Assembly (NCBI GenBank): GCA_028694715.1
Contig: JAQVKJ010000058.1
Coordinates: 1 to 7,437 of the forward strand
Source: Weeksellaceae bacterium
GTDB lineage: Bacteria; Bacteroidota; Bacteroidia; Flavobacteriales; Weeksellaceae
Reading direction: 5' to 3'
DNA length: 7,437 nt
The notes beneath the pieces are model-generated. The model saw only the letters and a list, made by a program, of their open reading frames with translations. It did no database searches and had not been told where the DNA came from. Positions 1 through 7,174 of this stretch are shown here, one piece after another (position 1 is the stretch's first letter; each line of letters opens with the position of its first letter). The position numbers and the translations under genes were made by a program.

Positions 1-399
1 TTCAAAAAACAAATCAGTGATTTCTTTGAGTGCATCGTAGGCTTCGGTAATCAGCACTGGATGGCTGTGGGTGAGTTTTTGGATGATGTAACCGTCTCCT
101 TCTTCGGGTACTTCAACGAGTTTGCCTTCTCGGATGAGTTCATCCAGCTGAAAATTGTCAGCAATCAGCGGAATGCGGAATGATGATGCTTCAAACAGAT
201 GGTCAGAATATTTAATATTTTTTTTGATAAAATTAATTTTCCCAACTTCAGCTGTTTTTTTGGCAGCTTTTGCGGGATATTTCTCCAGCTCGTAGTGATA
301 ATTAAAACTGTCCGGAAATAAATTGTTACCCACCGTATGACTTTGCGCGTTTATTGAAATTGCAGCAATAAACACAATTTGAACCAACCAATTTCTCAT
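1..399 (-). CDS. Secreted DUF5715-like protein, N-terminal part (cut by window edge)
   Basis: The first 133 codons of a minus-strand gene are visible; the 3' part lies outside the window. The protein begins MRNWLVQIVFIAAISINAQS, a classic signal peptide with a short basic start, a hydrophobic stretch at about residues 4-15 and a probable SPase I cut after INA, so the product should be exported. From about residue 60 the sequence contains the pattern DHLFEASSFRIPLI, then a GKLVEV segment and YIIQKLTHSHPVL near residues 109-121. From memory this resembles the N-terminal half of Bacteroidota DUF5715 proteins (a Leu-Thr-His-Ser motif before a proline and hydrophobics). The function of that family is not established to my knowledge. 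The ATG at 399 is chosen because the signal peptide begins there; an in-frame TTG seven codons upstream is possible but less likely. It lies 142 bp after the ppx-like gene and probably has its own promoter. Confidence 0.7.
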   Translation of the reverse strand, partial: MRNWLVQIVFIAAISINAQSHTVGNNLFPDSFNYHYELEKYPAKAAKKTAEVGKINFIKKNIKYSDHLFEASSFRIPLIADNFQLDELIREGKLVEVPEEGDGYIIQKLTHSHPVLITEAYDALKEITDLFFE

Positions 400-417
400 C
401 CCTCTTTTTGAATTGCT

Positions 418-425
418 CAAAATTA
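418..425 (-). promoter_or_regulatory. Possible -7 box (TAATTTTG) before the DUF5715-like gene
   Basis: Read on the minus strand, TAATTTTG fits the Bacteroidota -7 consensus TAnnTTTG and ends 18 bases before the ATG at 399, which would give a very short leader. No TTTG is seen at the expected 19-21 bp upstream, and the surrounding region 400-541 is very A/T-rich, so a chance match is quite possible. Confidence 0.3.
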
Positions 426-541
426 ATTTTTAAACATCAGATATACAGCATTTAAAATCTTAAAAATTCCTTAAATTTTTGTTATAAATTCCATTTGTAA
501 AAAACAATTCTTCGGATTAGATATTACCATTCGTAATCATT

Positions 542-1420
542 TCACTTCTCATATAGCGCACGAATCATACCGTCGGAGATTCCGATTTTTGGGACATGAA
601 TTTTTTTTGCTCTTGACCATTTCATCATTTTCATATAAATTTCAAGTGCATATTCTACGACATCCGCTCGGTCTGGTTTCATGTTGAATGCCCTCAGTCG
701 TTCTTCAAAACTCATTTCACGGATGGTTTTGTAGGTTTTTCTCAGATAAGTGTCAGACATGGGTTTACCAAGTTTGATGCCTGAATATTTATAAATATGA
801 TTGATGTTTCCGCCCGAGCCAATCAATTCCACATCGTAGCTGGCGGCGATTGCTTGAGTCCATTTTTTCATTTCAGGATAAACCTTGGGGTTCACTTTGC
901 CTTCCATCAGTCTGACCGTACCGATTTCGAATGATTTGGAAGCCGCTACTTTTCCGCAATGCAGTAGTGTCAGTTCAGTGCTTCCGCCGCCCACATCCAC
1001 ATACAGATAATCGTTTCTGTTTAACAGAAATTTTCTTAGTTCTGATGTAAATATCAGTCGTGCTTCGGTTTCTCCGTCTATGATTTCCACTTTGATGTCC
1101 GCCTTCTTTTTGATTTGTTTCAGGATTTCTTTTCCGTTCTCCGATTCTCGCATGGCCGAAGTGGCATAAGCCAGGTATTCTTCTACCTCATATATGTCCA
1201 TCATCAGCCGGAAAGCTTTCATCACATCCACCATCCGTCGGGCGTTTCTTTCAGAAATCTGATTCTCTGTAAATACATCTTTTCCCAGTCTGACCGGCAT
1301 TCTGACCAATGCAGTTTTATTGAATACGGGTTCGGCATCTTTGAATTCATAAACATAATTGATGAGCAATCGAATCGCATTTGTGCCTATATCAATGGCC
1401 GCCAGTTTTTTAATGTTCAT
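542..1420 (-). CDS. Ppx/GppA-family phosphatase (exopolyphosphatase-like, short form)
   Basis: This 292-residue protein belongs to the ASKHA fold family that hydrolyses terminal phosphates from polyphosphate (Ppx) or pppGpp (GppA). Visible motifs are the first phosphate loop AAIDIGTNAIRLLI (7-20), AYATSAMRES (84-93), the acidic DGETEARL (115-122, Glu119 aligning with the catalytic Glu of E. coli PPX), the second phosphate loop VDVGGGSTEL (141-150), GSGGN (201-205) and ISDGMIRAL near the C-terminus. It holds only the core domain and lacks the C-terminal HD-like half of E. coli PPX (about 510 residues). The ATG at 1420 is preferred because it puts the DIGTN motif close to the N-terminus as in the family; an ATG at 1465 would add 15 unconserved residues. 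The start overlaps the end of ppk by 11 bp, so expression is probably coupled to it. Polyphosphate is the likelier substrate given the neighbour, but the sequence cannot exclude pppGpp. Confidence 0.93.
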   Translation of the reverse strand: MNIKKLAAIDIGTNAIRLLINYVYEFKDAEPVFNKTALVRMPVRLGKDVFTENQISERNARRMVDVMKAFRLMMDIYEVEEYLAYATSAMRESENGKEILKQIKKKADIKVEIIDGETEARLIFTSELRKFLLNRNDYLYVDVGGGSTELTLLHCGKVAASKSFEIGTVRLMEGKVNPKVYPEMKKWTQAIAASYDVELIGSGGNINHIYKYSGIKLGKPMSDTYLRKTYKTIREMSFEERLRAFNMKPDRADVVEYALEIYMKMMKWSRAKKIHVPKIGISDGMIRALYEK

Positions 1421-3509
1421 ACTGCCGATTTTGACGAGATTGGATTTCTTCTGATTGTTTCTCATTCAATTCCAAAAGATAATTGTATATCGCAAATTGC
1501 GACCTGAGTGTGGGAAGATTGTTGGTTCTATACTCCAAACTACTGTCAGCGTCATGTAATCTTGCCTTGACATTGTCGTTGAAATTGAGTTCGAAGGATT
1601 CAATCAGCATTTTTTTGATTTCCAGATTATAGATTGGGCAAGCTACTTCCACTCTTGCGTCCAGATTTCTTTCCATCATATCTGCCGACGAAATAAAGAC
1701 CTGATCGTCACCTGCGTTTCTAAACCAGTAAATCCTGGAATGCTCCAGAAATTTATCAACTATGCTGATGGATTCAATGTTTTCTGAAAATCCCTTTTGG
1801 CCTGGAATCAGACTATGGATACCTCTGACCACCAGCCTGATTTTGACCCCTTCTGAGGATGCATTGTATAACATATCGATGATTTGTTTGTCACTCAGAC
1901 TGTTGAGCTTCATATTGATGCCCGAAGGCAGCCCCTTACGGTGGTTTTTTATTTCTCTTTTAATAAATTTAATGATTTTCTTGCGGGTCTGCATGGGTGA
2001 AACCAAGAGTTTATCGTAGGATTGAGTCAGGTAATTGGCACTGAAAAATCTAAAGACCTGATTGATTTCCTGTACGATTTCAGATTGTGAAGTCAGCAGC
2101 GTATGGTCTGTATAAACTTTGACGGTGTCTGAATTTAGGTTTCCCGAACTGACAAATCCGTACTCGGTGGCCATTCCTTCTTCTGCCTCTCTTTCTATGT
2201 ACCCGATTTTTGAATGAACTTTTAGTCCGGGCACTCCGTTGATGACATTCACACCGGCATCCCTCAATCTTTTGGACCATTTCACATTGTTGGCCTCGTC
2301 AAACCTTGCCCGGAGTTCGAGAACGGCTGTTACTTCCTTTCCGTTTCGTGCTGCATTGGTCAGCGCACTCATCACTTGAGATTCCACATTGACCCTGTAT
2401 ATGGTGATTTTGATTTTTTTGACTTTGGGGTCAATGGCTGCTTCTCTTAGAAATTTTAAAAAAACCGAATAATCATGATAGGGATAAAACAGCAAATGGT
2501 CCTCTGCCGTAATGGCTTCAAAAAATGTTCTGTATTTTAATAAGTTGGCCGGAATGATGGGAACTATTTTTTCGTACTCCAAATCGGTTCTGCCCTGATT
2601 TGGAAAATCCATCAAGTCTCTTTTGTTGTGGTATTTTCCACCAGCGTTGATGCTGTCATAATCGTCAATATGCAATTTTTTTAGCAGGAATTTCAGGGTG
2701 TCATCCGCAATTCCACGGTCATACACAATTCTAACAGGTTCACCTTTTCTTCTGCCTTCCAGACTTTTGGCGACTTTCTCGAGCAGGCTGTATTCTAAAC
2801 TGTTGCTCAGTTCCAATTCAGAATCCCGGGTGATTTTGATGGAATGTGCTTCAATGAAATCGTATTTAAAAACCTTGAAAATATCTGCAAGATGGTAGCG
2901 AATAATGTCCTCCAGATACATCACGAATTGCTTTTTGCCGATTTGTGGAAGCACTGCAAAACGAGGAAAAATCTGTGTGGGTACATCAATGAGTGAATAT
3001 TTTGGCACGGCTTTCTCCACGAATTTCACCGCCATATAAAATGCACCGTCTCGAATGGCAGGGCCTTCAAGTTTTTTGTCCAATATATAGACCCCGATGG
3101 AATGACTGAGTTGAGTGTTGAAATATTCTGTAATGTACTGTATGTGCGCTGCTTCGCAAATGTTTTTATCATCAACGAAAAAGATGTTGTTTTCCTGTAA
3201 TTCATTGAGGATATCGTCATAGAGTTGATCGTATTCCGCCCGCTGAACGGCCACCAAATTGTTGATTTCTTCAATCAATTCTTGGTCGGTTTGTCCTTCG
3301 ATGATGTTTCTGTAAACCCGGCTTTTCAGCTGAATCGAGCGCAAAACTGAAGAATACCTGACCGAATAAAATTCATCGAGATTATTGGAATAAATCCCAA
3401 GGAATCTCAATCTTTCAAGTAGCGGCACAGTCGGGTCTTTGACTTCCTGTAGCACTCTGGCATTGAATCTGAGCCAGCTGATTTCTCTGTTTACATATTG
3501 TTGGTTCAC
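1410..3509 (-). CDS. ppk1: Polyphosphate kinase 1 (PPK1)
   Basis: PPK1 reversibly transfers the gamma-phosphate of ATP onto polyphosphate through an autophosphorylated histidine, usually at the membrane. With the chosen start the protein has 699 residues, close to the roughly 690 of E. coli PPK. The N-terminal domain shows YVNREISWLRFNARVLQE and NNLDEFYSVR, whose Asn43 corresponds to the ATP-contacting Asn45 of E. coli. The two phospholipase-D-like C-terminal domains carry TIYRV (Arg372), LELRARFDEANN (about 397-408), GLKVHSKIGYIERE with catalytic His432, GNLNSDTVKVYTDH, and FLEHSRIYWFRNAG with His590, matching E. coli His435 and His592. All key residues are present. The start is taken as GTG at 3509, whose GTGA overlaps the stop of the phosphatase gene upstream; the ATG at 3563 would add 18 residues with no family similarity and a 58-bp overlap. 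It is third in the aminotransferase-sixA-ppk-ppx operon. Confidence 0.97.
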   Translation of the reverse strand: MNQQYVNREISWLRFNARVLQEVKDPTVPLLERLRFLGIYSNNLDEFYSVRYSSVLRSIQLKSRVYRNIIEGQTDQELIEEINNLVAVQRAEYDQLYDDILNELQENNIFFVDDKNICEAAHIQYITEYFNTQLSHSIGVYILDKKLEGPAIRDGAFYMAVKFVEKAVPKYSLIDVPTQIFPRFAVLPQIGKKQFVMYLEDIIRYHLADIFKVFKYDFIEAHSIKITRDSELELSNSLEYSLLEKVAKSLEGRRKGEPVRIVYDRGIADDTLKFLLKKLHIDDYDSINAGGKYHNKRDLMDFPNQGRTDLEYEKIVPIIPANLLKYRTFFEAITAEDHLLFYPYHDYSVFLKFLREAAIDPKVKKIKITIYRVNVESQVMSALTNAARNGKEVTAVLELRARFDEANNVKWSKRLRDAGVNVINGVPGLKVHSKIGYIEREAEEGMATEYGFVSSGNLNSDTVKVYTDHTLLTSQSEIVQEINQVFRFFSANYLTQSYDKLLVSPMQTRKKIIKFIKREIKNHRKGLPSGINMKLNSLSDKQIIDMLYNASSEGVKIRLVVRGIHSLIPGQKGFSENIESISIVDKFLEHSRIYWFRNAGDDQVFISSADMMERNLDARVEVACPIYNLEIKKMLIESFELNFNDNVKARLHDADSSLEYRTNNLPTLRSQFAIYNYLLELNEKQSEEIQSRQNRQYEH

Positions 3510-3988
3510 AATTCTTTGGGTTTTATTACATTCAATGTTCTTCCTTTTTCCAATGCTTCCCATTTATCAGCATCAAATTCAATAATGACAATGCCGGAAG
3601 TGGGAAGATTACGCAGAAATACATTGCCCATTCGATTGGCAAATTCAGTATAGGCTTCGTTGTGGCCAAAAAAAATGGCGGTTTCAAACGAGTTGTCAAG
3701 TCCTTTGATGAATTTCAGCAAATCAAAATACGAAAATGTATAAAGTCTTTGGTCGAGACTGATCTGAGGTGATTCAGTGAAATATGATGCAGTAATCATG
3801 GCGGTTCTTTCGGCTCTTCTGGCGGGGCTCGAATACCATATATCAATGTGGAAATCCAAAATTTCAAGAAGTTTTTTGGCAGATTTATGTGTTCGCTCTA
3901 CACCGTTCTGGGCGAGGTCTCTTTCGAAATCTCTTACACCTGATTCCCAGCTGCTTTTGCCATGTCTGAATAGAATGATTTTCTTCAT
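3506..3988 (-). CDS. SixA-like histidine phosphatase (phosphoglycerate-mutase-like fold)
   Basis: A 160-residue cytoplasmic protein of histidine phosphatase branch 1, close to the SixA phosphohistidine phosphatases. The phosphate-pocket motif FRHGKSSW sits at 7-14, with His9 the phosphate acceptor and Arg8 next to it. SSPARRAERTA (53-63) provides a further phosphate-binding Arg (Arg58), and FFGHNEAYTEFANRM (106-120) provides the second catalytic His109. The length is typical of SixA proteins (about 160). It starts at an ATGA that overlaps the stop of the aminotransferase gene by 4 bp and ends in a GTGA that probably starts ppk, so it is tightly coupled on both sides. E. coli SixA removes phosphate from phosphohistidine in phosphotransfer proteins. 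Whether this one acts on a phosphoprotein or a small phosphoester cannot be read from the sequence. Confidence 0.92.
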   Translation of the reverse strand: MKKIILFRHGKSSWESGVRDFERDLAQNGVERTHKSAKKLLEILDFHIDIWYSSPARRAERTAMITASYFTESPQISLDQRLYTFSYFDLLKFIKGLDNSFETAIFFGHNEAYTEFANRMGNVFLRNLPTSGIVIIEFDADKWEALEKGRTLNVIKPKEL

Positions 3989-5184
3989 TTTTCAACAGTT
4001 TGTTGTTGGGTAATTTCCAAAATAGCTGCCGAAATTTCATCCGTCTTTTGCTCGTCCCAGTTCAGTGAGAGTGGTATGGAAACTACATTTTTGATGATTT
4101 GGTCGGAAGCAGAGAAATCTTGAGTCGCGTAATCGGGAAGCATGTCTCTGTGTTCTTGATAGAGTTTATTGTCGTTTTTTAAATTTTTAAAATGATGCCA
4201 TTTCTTCACATAATGCCAGTCGTTGTCAAACCAGTATGCCGCAGGAATCCCTTTGTTTATCAGTTCTTGCGCCAGGTTCCTTGCTGCGGTTTCATGCTCT
4301 AAAATCAGCGAAAGAAAAGAAGCATTGTCTCCACTTTCATCGGGAATTCTTCTGAACCGTATTCTGTTCTGTGATTTCAATTGATTTTTGATTCGGGTTT
4401 TAATTCTCCGCTGTTTTTCAATAAATTCTCCGAGTTTACCCCATTGTGCGAGTCCGATGGCAGCATGAAGTTCAGAGATTCTGAAATTCAGTCCAACGAC
4501 CGGATGGTCCTCTGCACCCCTGTTATTTCCTATGTGGTCATGACCGTGGTCAGCATACTGTTCGCAATATTGATAAACATCTGCATCATTTGACAATACT
4601 GCTCCACCTTCACCGCAGGTTACCGTCTTTACGAAGTCAAAAGAAAGACAACCGACATCTCCGATGGTGCCCAGGAATTCACCTTTGTATGTGGCACCGC
4701 TTGCTTGACAAGCATCTTCAATAAGGTACAAACCGTGCTTTTTTGCTATTTTGCTCAGCTTGTCAAGTTCTGCCATTGCACCGCACATGTGAACGGGCAT
4801 GATTGCTTTTGTTCGCGGACTGATGGCTTTTTCGGTGGAAGTCGGACAAAGCGTCAGTGAATCATCAATGTCAGCAATGACTGGAATGGCACCTGTAAAA
4901 AGTATGGCTTCAAAGCTGGCCACAAAAGTGAACGAGGGCATAATAACTTCATCTCCTGCACCTATGCCGAGCGAGCGTAAGGCAGTAATCAGAGCGGTTG
5001 TTCCGCTGCTGGTCAACTGTGTGTGGTTGACACGAAGGCTTTTGGATATCTTTTCTTCAAGCTCTTTGGCTTTCCAACGGTTTTTTCTTAGCGCTTCAAA
5101 ATTATATCGCATAAGAATACCCGTATCCATCACCTCTTGAATCTGTTTCTGCTCTTCATGGTCAAATCTTTCAAATCCCGGCAT
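3985..5184 (-). CDS. DegT/DnrJ/EryC1/StrS-family PLP aminotransferase, KdnA-like
   Basis: A 399-residue fold-type I aminotransferase of the sugar aminotransferase family. The PLP-binding features are complete: SSGTTA (59-64) for the phosphate, IEDACQASGATYKG with Asp157 facing the pyridine nitrogen, and SFDFVKTVTCGEGGA with Lys186 as the Schiff-base lysine. The N-terminus MPGFERFDHEE, the WKAKELE segment (37-43) and the block DHGHDHIGNNRGAEDHP (212-228) followed by RISELHAAIGLAQ resemble, from memory, KdnA of Shewanella, which aminates C8 of oxidised Kdo to give 8-amino-3,8-dideoxy-manno-octulosonate for lipopolysaccharide. This subtype call is tentative, since KdnB, the partner Kdo 8-dehydrogenase, is not in the window. 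The ATG at 5184 starts the conserved MPGFE region directly. It is the first gene of the operon, with a candidate -7 box 24 bp upstream, and overlaps the phosphatase gene by 4 bp. Confidence 0.92.
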   Translation of the reverse strand: MPGFERFDHEEQKQIQEVMDTGILMRYNFEALRKNRWKAKELEEKISKSLRVNHTQLTSSGTTALITALRSLGIGAGDEVIMPSFTFVASFEAILFTGAIPVIADIDDSLTLCPTSTEKAISPRTKAIMPVHMCGAMAELDKLSKIAKKHGLYLIEDACQASGATYKGEFLGTIGDVGCLSFDFVKTVTCGEGGAVLSNDADVYQYCEQYADHGHDHIGNNRGAEDHPVVGLNFRISELHAAIGLAQWGKLGEFIEKQRRIKTRIKNQLKSQNRIRFRRIPDESGDNASFLSLILEHETAARNLAQELINKGIPAAYWFDNDWHYVKKWHHFKNLKNDNKLYQEHRDMLPDYATQDFSASDQIIKNVVSIPLSLNWDEQKTDEISAAILEITQQQTVEK

Positions 5185-5207
5185 AAATTATTCGAATTAG
5201 ATGGAAA

Positions 5208-5215
5208 CAAAGATA
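5208..5215 (-). promoter_or_regulatory. Candidate -7 box (TATCTTTG) for the aminotransferase-sixA-ppk-ppx operon
   Basis: On the minus strand TATCTTTG is an exact match to the Bacteroidota -7 consensus TAnnTTTG, 23 bases before the ATG at 5184. This would leave a leader of roughly 15-20 nt. The -33 element is poor: the nearest TTTG (5240-5243) is 24 bp away instead of about 19-21. As the operon genes below overlap, this is the most likely place for the promoter of all four. No other regulatory motif is apparent in the 150-bp divergent intergenic stretch 5185-5334. Confidence 0.45.
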
Positions 5216-5334
5216 TAGATTCATCAATAATTATTGAACCAAAACCGCTTTTAATTCAACAATAAAAAATCAATCCACTTGAGTTTTATTTTAATGAATG
5301 AACGATAATCATTTAATTTGTAAAAAATATCATT

Positions 5335-6186
5335 ATGAAATGGACTTCAAATCGCAGTAAGAATGTCGATGATCGAAGAGGAATGAGCGGCAGGGGAGTA
5401 GCGATTGGCGGCGGAATTGGCACATTGCTGGTTGCTGTACTGATTTATTTTTTGGGTGGAGATCCTGCCATGGTGCAAAACCTACAGATGGAAGCTGCAC
5501 CCCAGCAGACGGAAAGACAACTTAGTGAATCCGAACTTCAGGTAAGAGAATTCATCAGTATGTTGGCCGGTGAGAATGAGCTTTCATGGAAAACCATACT
5601 GGCAGAACACAACATTCCCTTTCGTCCTGCAACCGTGGTGATTTTTGAACAAACCACCAATTCGGGTTGTGGAATAGCACAATCCGCAATGGGGCCTTTT
5701 TATTGTCCGGCCGACGAAAAAATCTATATGGACATGAGTTTCTTTAATGAACTCCAAAATCGTTTTGGAGCAAGAGTGACAGAATTTACAATAGCTTATG
5801 TACTTGCACACGAAATGGGACATCATATACAGAATGTTTTGGGAACGCTTTCTGAAACCGAGAAACTCAGGCGGAGCGGTCGTTATACCGAGGCACAGAT
5901 GAATCAAATTTCAGTGGCCACAGAACTGCAAGCTGATTTTTACGCAGGTTTGTGGGCGAGATACACTGATCAGCGCGAAAAGTTCCTCGAACCGGGCGAT
6001 ATTGAAAGTGCGGTAGAAGCTGCGGCTGCGGTAGGTGACGATAATATTCAGAAAAGGACGCAGGGCTATGTGAATCAAGAAGCTTTTACCCATGGTTCGT
6101 CGGAGCAGCGGATAGAATGGTTCACCAAAGGCTATCGTTCGGGGGACATCCGTCAGGGTGATACATTCAGTGCTTTGCTGAAGTAA
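5335..6186 (+). CDS. Neutral zinc metallopeptidase, YpfJ family, membrane-anchored
   Basis: The 283-residue product matches the YpfJ/neutral zinc metallopeptidase family (PF04228), usually about 280-300 residues. A basic, hydrophilic N-terminus (MKWTSNRSKN, RRGMSGRG) is followed by one membrane segment at about 21-41 (AIGGGIGTLLVAVLIYFLGG), so the catalytic part probably faces the periplasm. The zinc site is HEMGHH (159-164) with His159 and His163 as ligands and Glu160 as catalytic base; ATELQADFYAG (195-205) offers Glu197 or Asp201 as a third ligand. The family hallmark SGCGIAQSAMGPFYCP carries Cys112 and Cys124, which could form a disulfide outside the cytoplasm. The substrate is unknown for this family. 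The ATG at 5335 gives the normal family N-terminus. The gene is divergent from the polyphosphate operon and 110 bp upstream of rpsL, which has its own promoter, so it seems monocistronic. Confidence 0.93.
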   Translation: MKWTSNRSKNVDDRRGMSGRGVAIGGGIGTLLVAVLIYFLGGDPAMVQNLQMEAAPQQTERQLSESELQVREFISMLAGENELSWKTILAEHNIPFRPATVVIFEQTTNSGCGIAQSAMGPFYCPADEKIYMDMSFFNELQNRFGARVTEFTIAYVLAHEMGHHIQNVLGTLSETEKLRRSGRYTEAQMNQISVATELQADFYAGLWARYTDQREKFLEPGDIESAVEAAAAVGDDNIQKRTQGYVNQEAFTHGSSEQRIEWFTKGYRSGDIRQGDTFSALLK

Positions 6187-6231
6187 AATCAAGTTATCAA
6201 TAGACATTGCTTCAAAAAAAGCCCTCAATCG

Positions 6232-6262
6232 TTTGTTGGATAATAAATTAATTGTACTTTTG
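6232..6262 (+). promoter_or_regulatory. Bacteroidota-type promoter of the str operon
   Basis: TTTG at 6232-6235 and TACTTTTG at 6255-6262 match the -33 (TTTG) and -7 (TAnnTTTG) elements of the primary sigma factor of Bacteroidota, with a 19-bp spacer, which is the usual distance. Transcription should start near 6268-6270, leaving an A/T-rich leader of about 28 nt to the rpsL ATG with no Shine-Dalgarno sequence, as is common for highly expressed genes in this phylum. Confidence 0.8.
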
Positions 6263-6296
6263 CAATCCCAAAAAACGGGGAACATATTTTATTAAT

Positions 6297-6680
6297 ATGC
6301 CAACAATACAACAATTAGTTAGAAAAGGAAGAACAAAACTGGCCAAGAAGAGTAAATCGGTTGCTTTGGAATCCTGTCCTCAACGCCGTGGTGTTTGTAC
6401 CCGTGTGTACACGACCACACCCAAGAAGCCTAACTCTGCAATGCGTAAAGTTGCAAGGGTGAGACTGTCAAACGGTAAAGAAGTCAACGCATACATCGGC
6501 GGTGAAGGACACAATCTCCAAGAACACTCGATAGTATTGGTCAGAGGAGGAAGGGTAAAAGATTTACCTGGTGTACGCTACCACATCGTTCGTGGTGCGC
6601 TGGATACAGCTGGAGTCAGCAAAAGGACTCAACGAAGAAGTAAATATGGTGCAAAACGGCCAAAAGAAGCCAAAAAGTAA
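6297..6680 (+). CDS. rpsL: 30S ribosomal protein S12
   Basis: A 127-residue S12, part of the decoding centre of the small ribosomal subunit. The conserved blocks are all present: [12 protein letters not shown] at the start, [22 protein letters not shown] (27-48), [10 protein letters not shown] (69-78), [11 protein letters not shown] (86-96) and a basic tail. Lys43 and Lys88, the usual sites of streptomycin resistance mutations, are wild type, as is Pro91. Asp89 is the residue that RimO methylthiolates in E. coli. The ATG at 6297 gives the family N-terminus; an in-frame ATG at 6252 lies inside the promoter and is rejected. It is the first gene of the str operon, 11 bp before rpsG. Confidence 0.99.
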   Translation: MPTIQQLVRKGRTKLAKKSKSVALESCPQRRGVCTRVYTTTPKKPNSAMRKVARVRLSNGKEVNAYIGGEGHNLQEHSIVLVRGGRVKDLPGVRYHIVRGALDTAGVSKRTQRRSKYGAKRPKEAKK

Positions 6681-6691
6681 AACTTTGAGAC

Positions 6692-7168
6692 ATGAGAAAG
6701 ACAAAAGCTAAAAAAAGAGTGTTGCTCCCGGACCCAAGGTTTAATGACCAATTGGTGACTCGTTTTGTAAACAACATGATGTACGATGGCAAGAAAAGTG
6801 TTGCATTCAGCATTTTTTATAAAGCCATGGACATTGTAGAAGAGAGAAAAGAGAATACTGAAAAATCTGCGCTTGAAATATGGAAAGATGCACTGACCAA
6901 TGTTATGCCCCATGTAGAAGTTCGCTCCAGAAGAGTAGGAGGTGCAACTTTTCAGATTCCCATGGAAATCCGTCCTGACAGAAAGATTTCAACAGCAATG
7001 AAATGGTTGATCCTGTATGCTAGAAAAAGGAATGAAAAATCAATGGCACAAAGACTTGCCTCTGAAATCATTGCTGCAGCCAAAGAAGAAGGTGCCGCCG
7101 TTAAAAAACGACAGGATACACATAAAATGGCAGAAGCCAACAAAGCATTCTCACACTTTAAAGTATAA
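6692..7168 (+). CDS. rpsG: 30S ribosomal protein S7
   Basis: A 158-residue S7, a primary binder of the 3' domain of 16S rRNA that nucleates the head of the small subunit and contacts tRNA at the E site. Recognisable segments are [54 protein letters not shown], the [18 protein letters not shown] beta-hairpin region (about 80-97) and [18 protein letters not shown] at the C-terminus. Length is normal for S7 (about 155-158). Only 11 bp separate it from rpsL, too short to hold an intercistronic S7-binding structure like the roughly 100-nt one used for feedback in E. coli. fusA follows after 6 bp. Confidence 0.99.
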   Translation: MRKTKAKKRVLLPDPRFNDQLVTRFVNNMMYDGKKSVAFSIFYKAMDIVEERKENTEKSALEIWKDALTNVMPHVEVRSRRVGGATFQIPMEIRPDRKISTAMKWLILYARKRNEKSMAQRLASEIIAAAKEEGAAVKKRQDTHKMAEANKAFSHFKV

Positions 7169-7174
7169 TTTAAG

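Noticed and set aside
523..537. Small inverted repeat just after the ppx-like stop (ATTAC, 5-base loop, GTAAT) as a terminator
   Set aside because: The stem has only 5 pairs, mostly A-T, and the T-run that follows on the minus strand is about 20 bases away; too weak to call an intrinsic terminator.
1115..1507. Open frame of 130 codons on the plus strand
   Set aside because: It lies antisense to the ppx-like gene and the end of ppk1, has no recognisable motif, and its composition reflects the real genes on the other strand.
5313..5320. TTAATTTG as the -7 box of the metallopeptidase gene
   Set aside because: It misses the second base of TAnnTTTG and has no TTTG at the right distance; in such A/T-rich DNA a 7/8 match is expected by chance.
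6208..6222. GCTT/AAGC hairpin after the metallopeptidase gene as a terminator
   Set aside because: Only a 4-bp stem with an A-rich loop and no T-run after it on the plus strand.
5911..6285. Open frame of 124 codons on the minus strand
   Set aside because: It is antisense to the metallopeptidase gene and runs across the rpsL promoter; no family resemblance, and the plus-strand gene has complete motifs.
6252..6296. Upstream in-frame ATG for rpsL
   Set aside because: It falls within the -7 region of the promoter, so it would precede the transcript start, and the added 15 residues are not part of S12.
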